From Prevotella sp. UBA1104 (GTDB lineage Bacteria > Bacteroidota > Bacteroidia > Bacteroidales > Bacteroidaceae), in the NCBI GenBank assembly GCA_002314055.1, contig DCBP01000036.1, forward strand, positions 5,892 through 41,283: a DNA stretch of 35,392 nucleotides, written 5' to 3'. This document shows positions 24,083-32,395 of the stretch, in pieces. The position numbers were made by a program, and so were the translations under genes. The first letter of the stretch is position 1. The number at the start of each line of letters is the position of its first letter. The notes under the pieces were generated by a model. That model searched no databases, was not told where the DNA came from, and worked only from the letters and a program-made list of their open reading frames with translations.

Positions 24083-26668
24083 TTGAGAGTTTTCAGAATA
24101 ACGTTATTATTATTGCTTCTTGCCATAATGCCCCATGCGTTGGAGGCTCAGATAAGAGGGTATATAATTGATGCAGAGACAGGCGACAGCATTCCTTATG
24201 CAAGTGCTATATATAAAGGACATGGAGTAGCAGTAGCCTCGGGAATAGACGGCAAGTATCAAATCAGTCGGCATGACGGCTGGCAGTTGACATTCAGTGC
24301 AGTGGGATACGTTTCCCAAACAGTGCTCGTAAATTCAAAAATCAAGAATACATACAATGTGCGTCTTAAACAAGACAGTAAATTACTTGGAAACGTAGTT
24401 GTAAAGTCGCGCAAGCACAGGTATTCGAGGAAAAACAACCCGGCTGTAGAACTGATGCGTAAGGTCATAGAAAACAAGAAACTTACAGACCTCAGCAACC
24501 GTGATTTCTATCAGTATTGCAAATACCAGAAGCTTACGTTGGCTCTGAACGATATAACGCAAGAAAAACTGGAATCGCCGAAACTGAAAAAGAAACCGTG
24601 GCTCAAAGACCAGGTCGAGAGATGCGAGTATAACGGGAAACTCATTCTTCCTATTTCCGTTGACGAGACCGTTACACAAAGTATTTACCGGAAGCACCCG
24701 AAGGCAGAGAAGAATATTGTAAAGGGACAAAATTCGTCAGGAGTAAACGACCTGTTTCAAACCGGAGATATCCTGACTACAGCGATGAAGGATGTATTTA
24801 CCGACGTGAATATCTATGACGACCAGATACGTCTTCTTCAGTATCCGTTCACCTCTCCAATAGGAAAGGATGCTATCGGCTTCTATCGCTATTATATTAC
24901 AGATACGCTTGATATTGACAAGGACAAGTGTATCCATTTGCGCTTCATGCCAAACAATCAGCAGGATTTCGGTTTCCAGGGCGACTTGTATGTCCTGGCA
25001 GATTCGTCGTATCAGGTAAAACGCTGCGATTTGTCAATCCCGAAGCGCAGTGATGTAAATTTTGTAGAAGACCTGAAAGTAATACAGGAGTTTTCGCGTT
25101 TGCAAGACAATACATGGGTATTGACTCGCGATGATATGATAGCAGAGATGAAAGTTGCAAGCTTTCTCAGTAAAGCCGTCGTGATAAGAAACACACGCTT
25201 GTCAGACTATGCTTTCGATGAATTGCCACGCCAGCTCTTCAAGGGTAAGGCAAAAGAAGTGAAAGAAGCTGATGCCATGATGCGCGACGAAGCCTTTTGG
25301 GACAAGTATCGCCAGGTGAAGCTTACTAAGGGCGAAAGTGATATGAGTGCATTCGTTCATAACCTTGAACAGATAAAGGGCTTCAAATATGTGATTTTCG
25401 GACTGAAGGCATTTATCGAGAACTTTGTAGAGACCGGTAATCCGAGCAAATTCGATTTAGGTCCGATTAACACCATGTTCACAAGTAACAGCATTGACGG
25501 CTTCCGCACCCGAATCTCAGGACAGACAACAGCAAAACTTAATCCTCATTGGTTCTTTAGTGGATATTACGCCCATGGATGGGGCAGCCATAAGAATTAT
25601 TACAAGGGTGAGGTTACATATTCCTTTAACAAGAAGGAGTATTTGCCGAGGGAATTCCCGAAGCGCACACTTACTTTCAGCTCTACATACGATGTCTGCT
25701 CACCATCAGACAAGTTTATGCATACAGACAAGGATAATGTGTTTACTGCTCTGAAATGGACAAAAGTAGAGAAAATGATGTTCTATAATCGCCAGGAACT
25801 CTCGTTTGAACGAGAGGAAGACTGGGGCTTTAAGACTACAATAGCGACGAAACTGGAAGAAAACCGGGCTTGCGGCGAATTGTATTTCCTGCCGATGCGC
25901 GACTATACCAATTTGTATTCGTCATCGACAAATGTAGACGATGCCTCATTGCGAGCCTTGTCGCGTTCGTTCCGTACTACGGAGTTGCGCGCCGAACTGC
26001 GTTTCGCACCAGGCGAAACCTTTATCAATACCAAGCAGCGCCGTCTGAAGATGAATTTCGATGCTCCAGTATATACGATAAGTCATACTATGGGCTTCAA
26101 GGGAATCTTGGGTGGCGACTATAGCTACAACTATACCGAGGCAAGTATATATAAAAGGTTTTGGCTTAACAGCTGGGGAAAGATAGACAGTTACCTGCGT
26201 GGCGGCATACAGTGGAATAAGGTGCCGTTCCCGCTGCTCTGTTTCCCGGCTACGAACCTTTCATACATAATACAGGACCAGACGTTCCAACTCATCGACA
26301 ATATGGAATTCCTCAACGACCGTTTTGCGAGTCTTGATGTGTCGTGGGACTTGAACGGAAAAATATTCAACCGCATACCATTGCTGAAGAAGTTGAAGTG
26401 GCGTGAGTATATAGCCTTCAAGTGTCTTTGGGGAACGTTGACCGACAAGAACAATCCTACGCTTGCCGAAAATGCCAACGACAATGTGTTGATGAATTTC
26501 CCCGACGGCTGTCATGTGATGGACAAGAACCGTCCGTATATGGAATTGGCGGCGGGCATACATAATATCTTCAAGATTGTTCATGTAGAGTACGTCCGCC
26601 GCCTGAATTATCTATATCCTGGAGTCCATAAGAATGGAGTCAGGTTTATGATAAGAATGACATTCTAA
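24083..26668 (+). CDS. DUF5686 outer-membrane protein with carboxypeptidase-regulatory-like domain
   Basis: The product is 861 residues. The start is TTG at 24083: it gives the signal peptide LRVFRITLLLLLLAIMPHAL cleaved near EAQ, while the first in-frame ATG (residue 16) lies inside that signal. Residues about 23-105 are the carboxypeptidase D regulatory-like (CarboxypepD_reg) beta-sandwich: IRGYIIDAETGDSIPYASA, SGIDGKYQIS and FSAVGYVSQTVLV. The rest is the DUF5686 region, rich in amphipathic strands. The chain ends in Phe (RFMIRMTF), as expected for an outer-membrane beta-barrel. Proteins of this architecture are common in Bacteroidetes; their function is unknown, though the N-terminal domain is shared with TonB-dependent SusC-type receptors. 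It ends 53 bases from the convergent NudC gene. Confidence 0.85.
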   Translation: MRVFRITLLLLLLAIMPHALEAQIRGYIIDAETGDSIPYASAIYKGHGVAVASGIDGKYQISRHDGWQLTFSAVGYVSQTVLVNSKIKNTYNVRLKQDSKLLGNVVVKSRKHRYSRKNNPAVELMRKVIENKKLTDLSNRDFYQYCKYQKLTLALNDITQEKLESPKLKKKPWLKDQVERCEYNGKLILPISVDETVTQSIYRKHPKAEKNIVKGQNSSGVNDLFQTGDILTTAMKDVFTDVNIYDDQIRLLQYPFTSPIGKDAIGFYRYYITDTLDIDKDKCIHLRFMPNNQQDFGFQGDLYVLADSSYQVKRCDLSIPKRSDVNFVEDLKVIQEFSRLQDNTWVLTRDDMIAEMKVASFLSKAVVIRNTRLSDYAFDELPRQLFKGKAKEVKEADAMMRDEAFWDKYRQVKLTKGESDMSAFVHNLEQIKGFKYVIFGLKAFIENFVETGNPSKFDLGPINTMFTSNSIDGFRTRISGQTTAKLNPHWFFSGYYAHGWGSHKNYYKGEVTYSFNKKEYLPREFPKRTLTFSSTYDVCSPSDKFMHTDKDNVFTALKWTKVEKMMFYNRQELSFEREEDWGFKTTIATKLEENRACGELYFLPMRDYTNLYSSSTNVDDASLRALSRSFRTTELRAELRFAPGETFINTKQRRLKMNFDAPVYTISHTMGFKGILGGDYSYNYTEASIYKRFWLNSWGKIDSYLRGGIQWNKVPFPLLCFPATNLSYIIQDQTFQLIDNMEFLNDRFASLDVSWDLNGKIFNRIPLLKKLKWREYIAFKCLWGTLTDKNNPTLAENANDNVLMNFPDGCHVMDKNRPYMELAAGIHNIFKIVHVEYVRRLNYLYPGVHKNGVRFMIRMTF

Positions 26669-26721
26669 ATAGACTCTCAGATAAATATTGCAGTTAGATT
26701 TTTTTGAACACAGTCTGCCGC

Positions 26722-27495
26722 TTATTCCCCTTCGTCGAGCCAAGCGTCAATAAGCTTGCGTGCGATGCTCAGTTTTTCGGGAATCTGCGGCAGGTTGTCT
26801 TTTCTGAACCATGCTCCGCGTGCCAGTTCTTCCTTTTGCAGCTTAATCTCTCCACTAACATAGTCGGCGTTAAACCCGACCATAAGTCCGCAAGGATAAG
26901 GCCATGGCTGACTTCCGAAGTATCTGAGATTCGTTATCTTCAGATGAGTCTCTTCCATAACCTCGCGGTGAACAGCCTCTTCAAGCGTTTCGCCTGTCTC
27001 CACAAATCCAGCAACCAGTCCCATGAAATTACTTTTAAAGTTGCGTGCATGAACTAACAGCACCTCATCACCTCGATGGATAAGGACGATGATTGCCGTA
27101 GCGAGCTGTGGCCACACTTCCTTTCCGCATTCCGTGCAACGCTTGCTGATATCGGTGTGCATTTTCATCGGTGCTCCGCATACGCCGCAGAACTTGGTGT
27201 TCTGGTCCCAGTAGAGGAGTTCCTCGCATTTCCCGGCTTTAAGATAAAGTTCTCTCGACAGCTTATAGTAGCTTGGTCGCAGGCTGCACATTTCAAATCT
27301 TTCGTTGTCTGTTACCGGACTGTCTATCCTGTATGTCCTTACTTCCTTATCGTCAAGAGGACTAACGTTCATGATGTTTGTCCAAGGCTTTACTTCTGTT
27401 GGCGGTTCCTCTTCAAAAGGTATGGTGTATGTTCCGTTTGGCAGTTTCTCAAGCATGATGTCTCCTTTACAGAAGACGAAATATAGTTTTTTCAT
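26722..27495 (-). CDS. nudC: NADH pyrophosphatase (NudC-type Nudix hydrolase)
   Basis: The product is 257 residues. It has a four-Cys zinc ribbon (FCGVCGAPM and RCTECGKEVWP) followed by the Nudix box GFVETGETLEEAVHREVMEE and the NudC signature SQPWPYPCGLMVGF. The family hydrolyses NADH to NMNH and AMP, and some members remove NAD caps from RNA 5' ends. The Nudix Gly that normally follows the EE pair is replaced (EETHLKI instead of EESG-x), but all Glu/Arg residues needed for metal binding are kept. It is the last gene of a minus-strand run that begins with potA and lies 34 bases after the 5'-nucleotidase-like gene. This is a cytoplasmic enzyme; the operon link with an exported nucleotide hydrolase suggests nucleotide salvage. 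Confidence 0.9.
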   Translation of the reverse strand: MKKLYFVFCKGDIMLEKLPNGTYTIPFEEEPPTEVKPWTNIMNVSPLDDKEVRTYRIDSPVTDNERFEMCSLRPSYYKLSRELYLKAGKCEELLYWDQNTKFCGVCGAPMKMHTDISKRCTECGKEVWPQLATAIIVLIHRGDEVLLVHARNFKSNFMGLVAGFVETGETLEEAVHREVMEETHLKITNLRYFGSQPWPYPCGLMVGFNADYVSGEIKLQKEELARGAWFRKDNLPQIPEKLSIARKLIDAWLDEGE

Positions 27496-27529
27496 TGTTT
27501 TTTTATTATAGGCATATTAGGTATGATGA

Positions 27530-29272
27530 TTATTCTCCGAAAAGTAGCTTGCGGTCGTTGTCAATAGCTCCTTTTGTCCATTTCTCCGGAACGAAACGCC
27601 AGTTATTGTTAGCCTTAGGCATAATCTTGCCGCGTTTCTTAATCTCTTCAGCCAGATAATGCCGCAAGTCAAGGTCGCTCTCGAAAACCTTTCTCTTCGT
27701 TAGTTCATTTGCAGGAATGCCGGCGCCTTTAGTAAGCAACTCTCCACCGCCGTTGGCGCGGTAGCTGTTCATTGCCACCCGATACCATTTCTTCGGGTCG
27801 AATTTCTCACCGTTCGTCATTCGCAGAATCTTAACCTTCTCCCCGTCAGGTTTCGTAACATCAACGACATAGTCGATACCAGCAGCAGAGTCGAAGTTGA
27901 ACGTCATGTTCTTGAAACCGAACTTCTGCATATCCGTAGAATTTCTCTTGTCGAGCAGCATGATATGGTCATCTTTCGTTTTCATAGTGTTAACCCAGAG
28001 GTCGTAGCTCATCTCCAGGTGCCGGCGAATCTCCTCGCCCGTCATCCGCAATACGCAAAGCTTGTTCTCGTATTTATACAGTTTAAACATGTCGCTCATC
28101 AATATAGGACCCTCCTTGATAACGGCATTAAACTGTAGCGGGGCGTTAAACGAAACGTCAGCCTTTGTTATGTCGAGCTGTAGATTATGGATAAGGTCGA
28201 TAAAAGGCGAACTGCCGAAGAAACTGTCTTTTGTGTACATCGTTTCTCCGATATCTCCAATCTTTTGGTCAACATATTGCTTGACCTCATTTATATCGTC
28301 GGAAAAATGGCTAACGAAAGCCTCGTCAATAGGTTCGGCGGTGATGTCCTTTACTTCTCCCGATACCGCCTTTCCTGTAACCTTTCCGTCCTTTATCGTA
28401 ACCGTAATCTCAGCATCAGCAACATTCACGGCATTGCATGAAGGGTCAAGACACAACACTGTATTCCCGTTAGGGGCTTTCATCTCAGCCTTGCGGGCCC
28501 TATGGTCGTGTCCGAAGAATATAACGTCAAATCCGTCAACGCCAGTAGCTGTGGAGCGTGCCGCATCCTCATGATATTCAGGAGTTGCGATACCGCCGTC
28601 CCATCCACTGTGGAACAATCCTACGATAACGTCCGGCTTTTCATTTTCCCTGATATACTTCACCCATTTCTTTGCCGACAGGTTAATGTCTTCAAAATGC
28701 ATACCGCTCCATAGCTTCTCTTCCAGCCAATTAGGGATAGCCGGAGTGAGCATGCCGAGGACTGCAACCTTAACTCCGTCTCTTTCGAACACGGCATACG
28801 GTTTAGTGTATGGCTTTCCCGTGGCATTGCTGACAACGTTGGCTCCCAGTACCGGACAGTTCATTTCCTTCACCCATTTGTCGTAAACGGCGTGCCCCGG
28901 TTCAATGTCATGGTTACCGAAAGTTGCAGCATCGTATTTCATATAGTTAAGAATCTTAGATACGATATTCTGCTTGTCAGTGGCCACATAATTATAATAG
29001 TAGCACGTAGGCTGTCCCTGAAGGATGTCGCCATTGTCAAGCAGTATAAGATTCTTGCCGTATTCCTTGCGCAGACTGTTGACATAAGAGCTAACTCTCG
29101 CCATAGACCCTTTAGCCTCCTTCCTTTCAATAAAATTATATGGAAAGAAGCTGCCGTGAACATCACTCGTTTCAATAATTCTGATTTTTACAGTTTTGCT
29201 TTCCTGTGCTATAGTCTCGCTAAATGTAGTAAATCCGAGTATAGCAGAGAAAATGTATTTAAGATTTAGCAT
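27530..29272 (-). CDS. Periplasmic 5'-nucleotidase / 2',3'-cyclic phosphodiesterase-like metallophosphatase
   Basis: The product is 580 residues with a signal peptide (ending ETIAQE, about 22). The calcineurin-like phosphoesterase domain shows all five metal motifs: ETSDVHGSF, DNGDILQG, TFGNHDIEP, LFHSGWD and FFGHDHRAR. The C-terminal 5'-nucleotidase domain follows (about 325-540), with NAPLQF, VLRMTGEEIRRHLE and NSYRANGGGELL. This is the UshA/CpdB family, which hydrolyses nucleotides or cyclic nucleotides in the periplasm. The exact substrate cannot be read from sequence. It lies 42 bases after potD and 34 before nudC on the same strand, so it is probably co-transcribed with the polyamine-uptake genes. 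Confidence 0.9.
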   Translation of the reverse strand: MLNLKYIFSAILGFTTFSETIAQESKTVKIRIIETSDVHGSFFPYNFIERKEAKGSMARVSSYVNSLRKEYGKNLILLDNGDILQGQPTCYYYNYVATDKQNIVSKILNYMKYDAATFGNHDIEPGHAVYDKWVKEMNCPVLGANVVSNATGKPYTKPYAVFERDGVKVAVLGMLTPAIPNWLEEKLWSGMHFEDINLSAKKWVKYIRENEKPDVIVGLFHSGWDGGIATPEYHEDAARSTATGVDGFDVIFFGHDHRARKAEMKAPNGNTVLCLDPSCNAVNVADAEITVTIKDGKVTGKAVSGEVKDITAEPIDEAFVSHFSDDINEVKQYVDQKIGDIGETMYTKDSFFGSSPFIDLIHNLQLDITKADVSFNAPLQFNAVIKEGPILMSDMFKLYKYENKLCVLRMTGEEIRRHLEMSYDLWVNTMKTKDDHIMLLDKRNSTDMQKFGFKNMTFNFDSAAGIDYVVDVTKPDGEKVKILRMTNGEKFDPKKWYRVAMNSYRANGGGELLTKGAGIPANELTKRKVFESDLDLRHYLAEEIKKRGKIMPKANNNWRFVPEKWTKGAIDNDRKLLFGE

Positions 29273-29314
29273 AGCATAAAATTCTTATTATGTTGAAGAT
29301 AAATATGTTTACAA

Positions 29315-30679
29315 TTAGAATTGTCTAACTCTTATTATATGCTTTCTTCTGTGTCTTCTCGACATCATGCGGTGCTTCCGGCGAGTGTATTTGCGGTATC
29401 CCACGAATGCCGTTACAGCAATAAAGACGCAAAGCAGCAGAAGTACGATACCCCCGTTAAGGTTGTCACCTTTCACCTTCGACCACATGTCGAGCACTTC
29501 CGGCGTATGCTCCCCTGCATCATGAATCATTGCGCACCTTGCAACGATACAGCTGTCTGGATACATGATAGGGTTAAGATGAGCATTCTTGCCTTTCTTT
29601 CCGAAGAAATATCCCAAGTCTGATTTTTCCGGATATTTCGTGGAGTCGTTCATGGCGTTGAAAATTTCGTCAGAAGCCACAGCACTGACATACCCTGTCG
29701 TTTCCATATTGGCGAGTGCCACGTCGCCGCGGCACATATAGTCAATGAAGTATGCGGCAGCCTTAGGGTTTCCGGCATATTTCGGTATTACCCATCCGTC
29801 AAACCATACGTTACTACCTTCGAGTGGCACCTCGTATCCCAGTTTCACTCCAACCTTTTCCGCCTCTTCTATAGCCCATACGGCATCCCCGCTCCATGTC
29901 ATATTGAGCCAAGCCTTACCCTTCGTCATCGTCTCCTTTCCGAAGTCAGCCTCCCATCCTTCGATGTTGGGTTTCAGAGCCTTCAGGTAATTCTCTACGG
30001 TATGGATATTTTCGGGCGAATAGTCGTTCATCAGTTCCTTTACCGAAGTCTTCCCCTGCTTGATTTCATTCCTTTTGGCATAGATAAGAGCCGTTCCATA
30101 GCTGTCGCGATAAGAGTCTTTCATCAGCAGTTTCTTGCGGAATTTTTTGTTCCATAGCGAGCCCCACGTTCTGGCTTCATCCTGTGTGAGTTTCTCCTTA
30201 TTATATAATATGCCAGCCGTACCCCACATATAAGCCACGGCATAGTCGTGTGCCGTTCGTCCGTTGCAGCTCGTTGCGTCAATCTGTTTCGTTATATATG
30301 GCGAAACGTTGCAGATATAATTAGGAGTCTTTCCGAAACACGTGTCGATAGGCAAGAGTATATCTTTGCGCAACATTCGTTCGATAATATACTCCGACGG
30401 ACAAACCACATCAAAGTCCTCGTGTCCCCGTTCAATTTTGGTGAGCATAATCTCGTTGATGTCAAACGTCTGGTATATAATTCTGATGTTTCTGCCTGTT
30501 TGTTGTTTATACCATGCAGGGAACTTTGCGAGCATGTCCTCGTCGATATAGTCTCCCCAGTTGTAAACTTTCAGCACGTCCTTTCTGTCCTCCTTCTTCT
30601 GACAGGCTGAGAAAGAAAAAATTACAGCCATGAAGGCAACGAGGAGTATTGCCGTGTTCAAACATTTATTTCTTTTCAT
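29315..30679 (-). CDS. potD: Polyamine ABC transporter substrate-binding protein with C-terminal membrane segment
   Basis: The product is 454 residues. A lipoprotein signal ends in FSFSACQKK. The body is the PotD/PotF-type solute-binding protein (LKVYNWGDYIDEDML, VVCPSEYIIERML, YMWGTAGILYNKEKL, NMTWSGDAVWAI). It binds spermidine or putrescine outside the inner membrane and passes it to PotBC. Unusually, the last 46 residues after the binding domain (about 409 onward) form a hydrophobic helix (IVLLLLCVFIAVTAFVGY) followed by a strongly basic tail (RKYTRRKHRMMSRRHRRKH). This predicts a second anchor with the tail in the cytoplasm. The first codons overlap the end of potC by 14 bases, so the two are translationally coupled. 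The polyamine substrate is inferred from family and operon. Confidence 0.9.
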   Translation of the reverse strand: MKRNKCLNTAILLVAFMAVIFSFSACQKKEDRKDVLKVYNWGDYIDEDMLAKFPAWYKQQTGRNIRIIYQTFDINEIMLTKIERGHEDFDVVCPSEYIIERMLRKDILLPIDTCFGKTPNYICNVSPYITKQIDATSCNGRTAHDYAVAYMWGTAGILYNKEKLTQDEARTWGSLWNKKFRKKLLMKDSYRDSYGTALIYAKRNEIKQGKTSVKELMNDYSPENIHTVENYLKALKPNIEGWEADFGKETMTKGKAWLNMTWSGDAVWAIEEAEKVGVKLGYEVPLEGSNVWFDGWVIPKYAGNPKAAAYFIDYMCRGDVALANMETTGYVSAVASDEIFNAMNDSTKYPEKSDLGYFFGKKGKNAHLNPIMYPDSCIVARCAMIHDAGEHTPEVLDMWSKVKGDNLNGGIVLLLLCVFIAVTAFVGYRKYTRRKHRMMSRRHRRKHIIRVRQF

Positions 30680-31469
30680 TACCCTTGCCTCCTTTCTTGT
30701 TTATGAGTATCAGCAACAGCAATACGAGAACGAAAATGATAGTCGACAGCGGTCTAAGTTCCGGAGTCAGTCCACCCTTCCTCGCGTCGGCATATATAAA
30801 CGTAGACAGTGTCTCCAGTCCTTCGTTTCCGATAGTGAATATAGTGATGGCGAAATCGTCGATAGACAGCGTTATGGAGAGCATGAAGCCCGCAATCATT
30901 CCCGGCAGAATCTCCGGCATGATAACTTTGCGGAGCGCCTGCATCGGTGTAGCTCCGAGGTCGAGCGCCGCTTCGTAAAGGTTAGGATTCATCTGTTTCA
31001 GTCTTGGCAATACGCTCAGTACCACGTATGGCGTACAGAAGGTGATATGAGCCACGACCACAGTGAGATACCCCTGTTTAATGCCCATCGACACGAAGAG
31101 CAGAAACAGAGAAATACCGATAATGATGTCGCCGTTAAGAATCGGAATATTGTTCATGAAAAGCACCGCCTTCTTCGTGCGATTCTTCAGATTATAAATA
31201 CCTATAGCCGCCAGCGAACCGAGCAGAGTAGCTACCGTAGCCGTGATGAGAGCAATGGAAACAGTATTAATCAGGGCATCCGTCAGCGAGTGGTGGGTAC
31301 CGGCAGTAAATAGATTCTTGTATAGTTTAAGCGAGAACCCCGTCCAGTTGCCCATCACCTTAGCCTCAGTAAACGAGAAAATCATGATAATGATAATAGG
31401 CGAATAGAGCAGCAGCAACAGCAGCCACAGATATCCCTGGCAAAGAGTCTTCTTCAGTAAGCGCATCAC
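30666..31469 (-). CDS. potC: Polyamine ABC transporter permease PotC
   Basis: The product is 267 residues with six hydrophobic segments. The ABC permease EAA loop is visible as EAALDLGATPMQALRKVIMP, which contacts the ATPase PotA. The N-terminal segment YLWLLLLLLYSPIIIIMIFSF is typical of PotC. With PotB it forms the inner-membrane channel. Its ATG overlaps the potB stop by 4 bases and its end overlaps potD by 14, which is typical of operon-coupled translation. Confidence 0.92.
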   Translation of the reverse strand: MMRLLKKTLCQGYLWLLLLLLYSPIIIIMIFSFTEAKVMGNWTGFSLKLYKNLFTAGTHHSLTDALINTVSIALITATVATLLGSLAAIGIYNLKNRTKKAVLFMNNIPILNGDIIIGISLFLLFVSMGIKQGYLTVVVAHITFCTPYVVLSVLPRLKQMNPNLYEAALDLGATPMQALRKVIMPEILPGMIAGFMLSITLSIDDFAITIFTIGNEGLETLSTFIYADARKGGLTPELRPLSTIIFVLVLLLLILINKKGGKGNEKK

Positions 31470-32248
31470 AGTATACCTCCTTTCTCGTTATTGTTGTCGT
31501 CTCCCGATGCAAACATTGTAGATGCTCCGATGAGCAGCAGCATAATTAGCGAGAGCGCAGCTCCGTAGTTCCACATCGAGTTGTTGATATTCTCCTGGAT
31601 AGTAGTACCGAAGAGTTTTATGTTGTTCATCGTGAGCAATTCAGAGATGGCAAAAGTAGAAATCGTAGGCATAAACACCATAAGCACTCCGCTTGCCACT
31701 CCCGGCATGCTCAGTGGCAGGATAGTCTTTATGAACACCTGCCATGGCGATGCCCCCAGGTCTTCAGCCGCCTCGATATAGCTGCGGTCCATTTTCTGCA
31801 ATGTGTTGTAGATAGGGTAGACCATAAACGGCAGGAAGTTGTATATCATGCCAAACAGCAGAGCCCCCTCGCCGAGCTGTAAGTCGGCAAAGTCGAATAA
31901 TGCCACCGTGGCGAGTGTTCTCACGAGGATGTTCACCCACATAGGCAGGATAAAGAGCATGATAACGGTGTTGGCATATCTCGCCTTACTCTTAGCCAGG
32001 ATATAAGCCGCCGGGTATCCTAACAGAATACATGCTATTGTAGTCAGAGCGGCAATGCCTATAGAATATATAAAGGTGTTCACATCCTCGGTATGATGTG
32101 AGAATTTTATGAAGTTTTGTAGCGAGAAAGCCCCGTTCTCGTCGGTAAAGGCGTATGCCACGACCAGCAGCAGTGGCAGAACGACGAAAAATGCCGAGAA
32201 GATAACGTAGGGCAGTGTCCAGCTTTTCCTTGAAGAGAAAAATTTCAT
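31466..32248 (-). CDS. potB: Polyamine ABC transporter permease PotB
   Basis: The product is 260 residues with about six membrane segments. The EAA loop is EAAEDLGASPWQVFIKTILP. The region NILVRTLATVALF and YNFLPFMVYPIYNTLQ are as in PotB proteins. It partners PotC in the membrane. It begins 119 bases after the potA stop; that gap is filled by short tandem repeats. The ATG at 32248 follows an A/T-rich leader without a Shine-Dalgarno site. Confidence 0.92.
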   Translation of the reverse strand: MKFFSSRKSWTLPYVIFSAFFVVLPLLLVVAYAFTDENGAFSLQNFIKFSHHTEDVNTFIYSIGIAALTTIACILLGYPAAYILAKSKARYANTVIMLFILPMWVNILVRTLATVALFDFADLQLGEGALLFGMIYNFLPFMVYPIYNTLQKMDRSYIEAAEDLGASPWQVFIKTILPLSMPGVASGVLMVFMPTISTFAISELLTMNNIKLFGTTIQENINNSMWNYGAALSLIMLLLIGASTMFASGDDNNNEKGGIL

Positions 32249-32263
32249 TTTTTTGTTTTTTTA

Positions 32264-32395
32264 TGATAGGACTGATAGGACAAATAGGACAAATAAGACA
32301 AATAGGACAAATAAATCCCAATAAGACCAATAATCCTTAATCCCTAATCTAATCCTTAATCCCTAATCTAATCTCTATTCCCTAATCCAAAATCC
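32264..32395. repeat. Nine-base and longer simple repeats between potA and potB, running into the potA stop
   Basis: From 32264 the plus strand has five or so copies of a 9-base unit like ATAGGACAA, then an imperfect duplication of TAATCCTTAATCCCTAATC (about 32331-32365) and further TAATCC-type units to about 32395. The end of potA lies inside the second part, so its last residues (GLGNRD) are encoded by repeat sequence. Such repeats are frequent between genes of Prevotella/Bacteroides; the copy number is likely to vary between strains. Confidence 0.8.
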
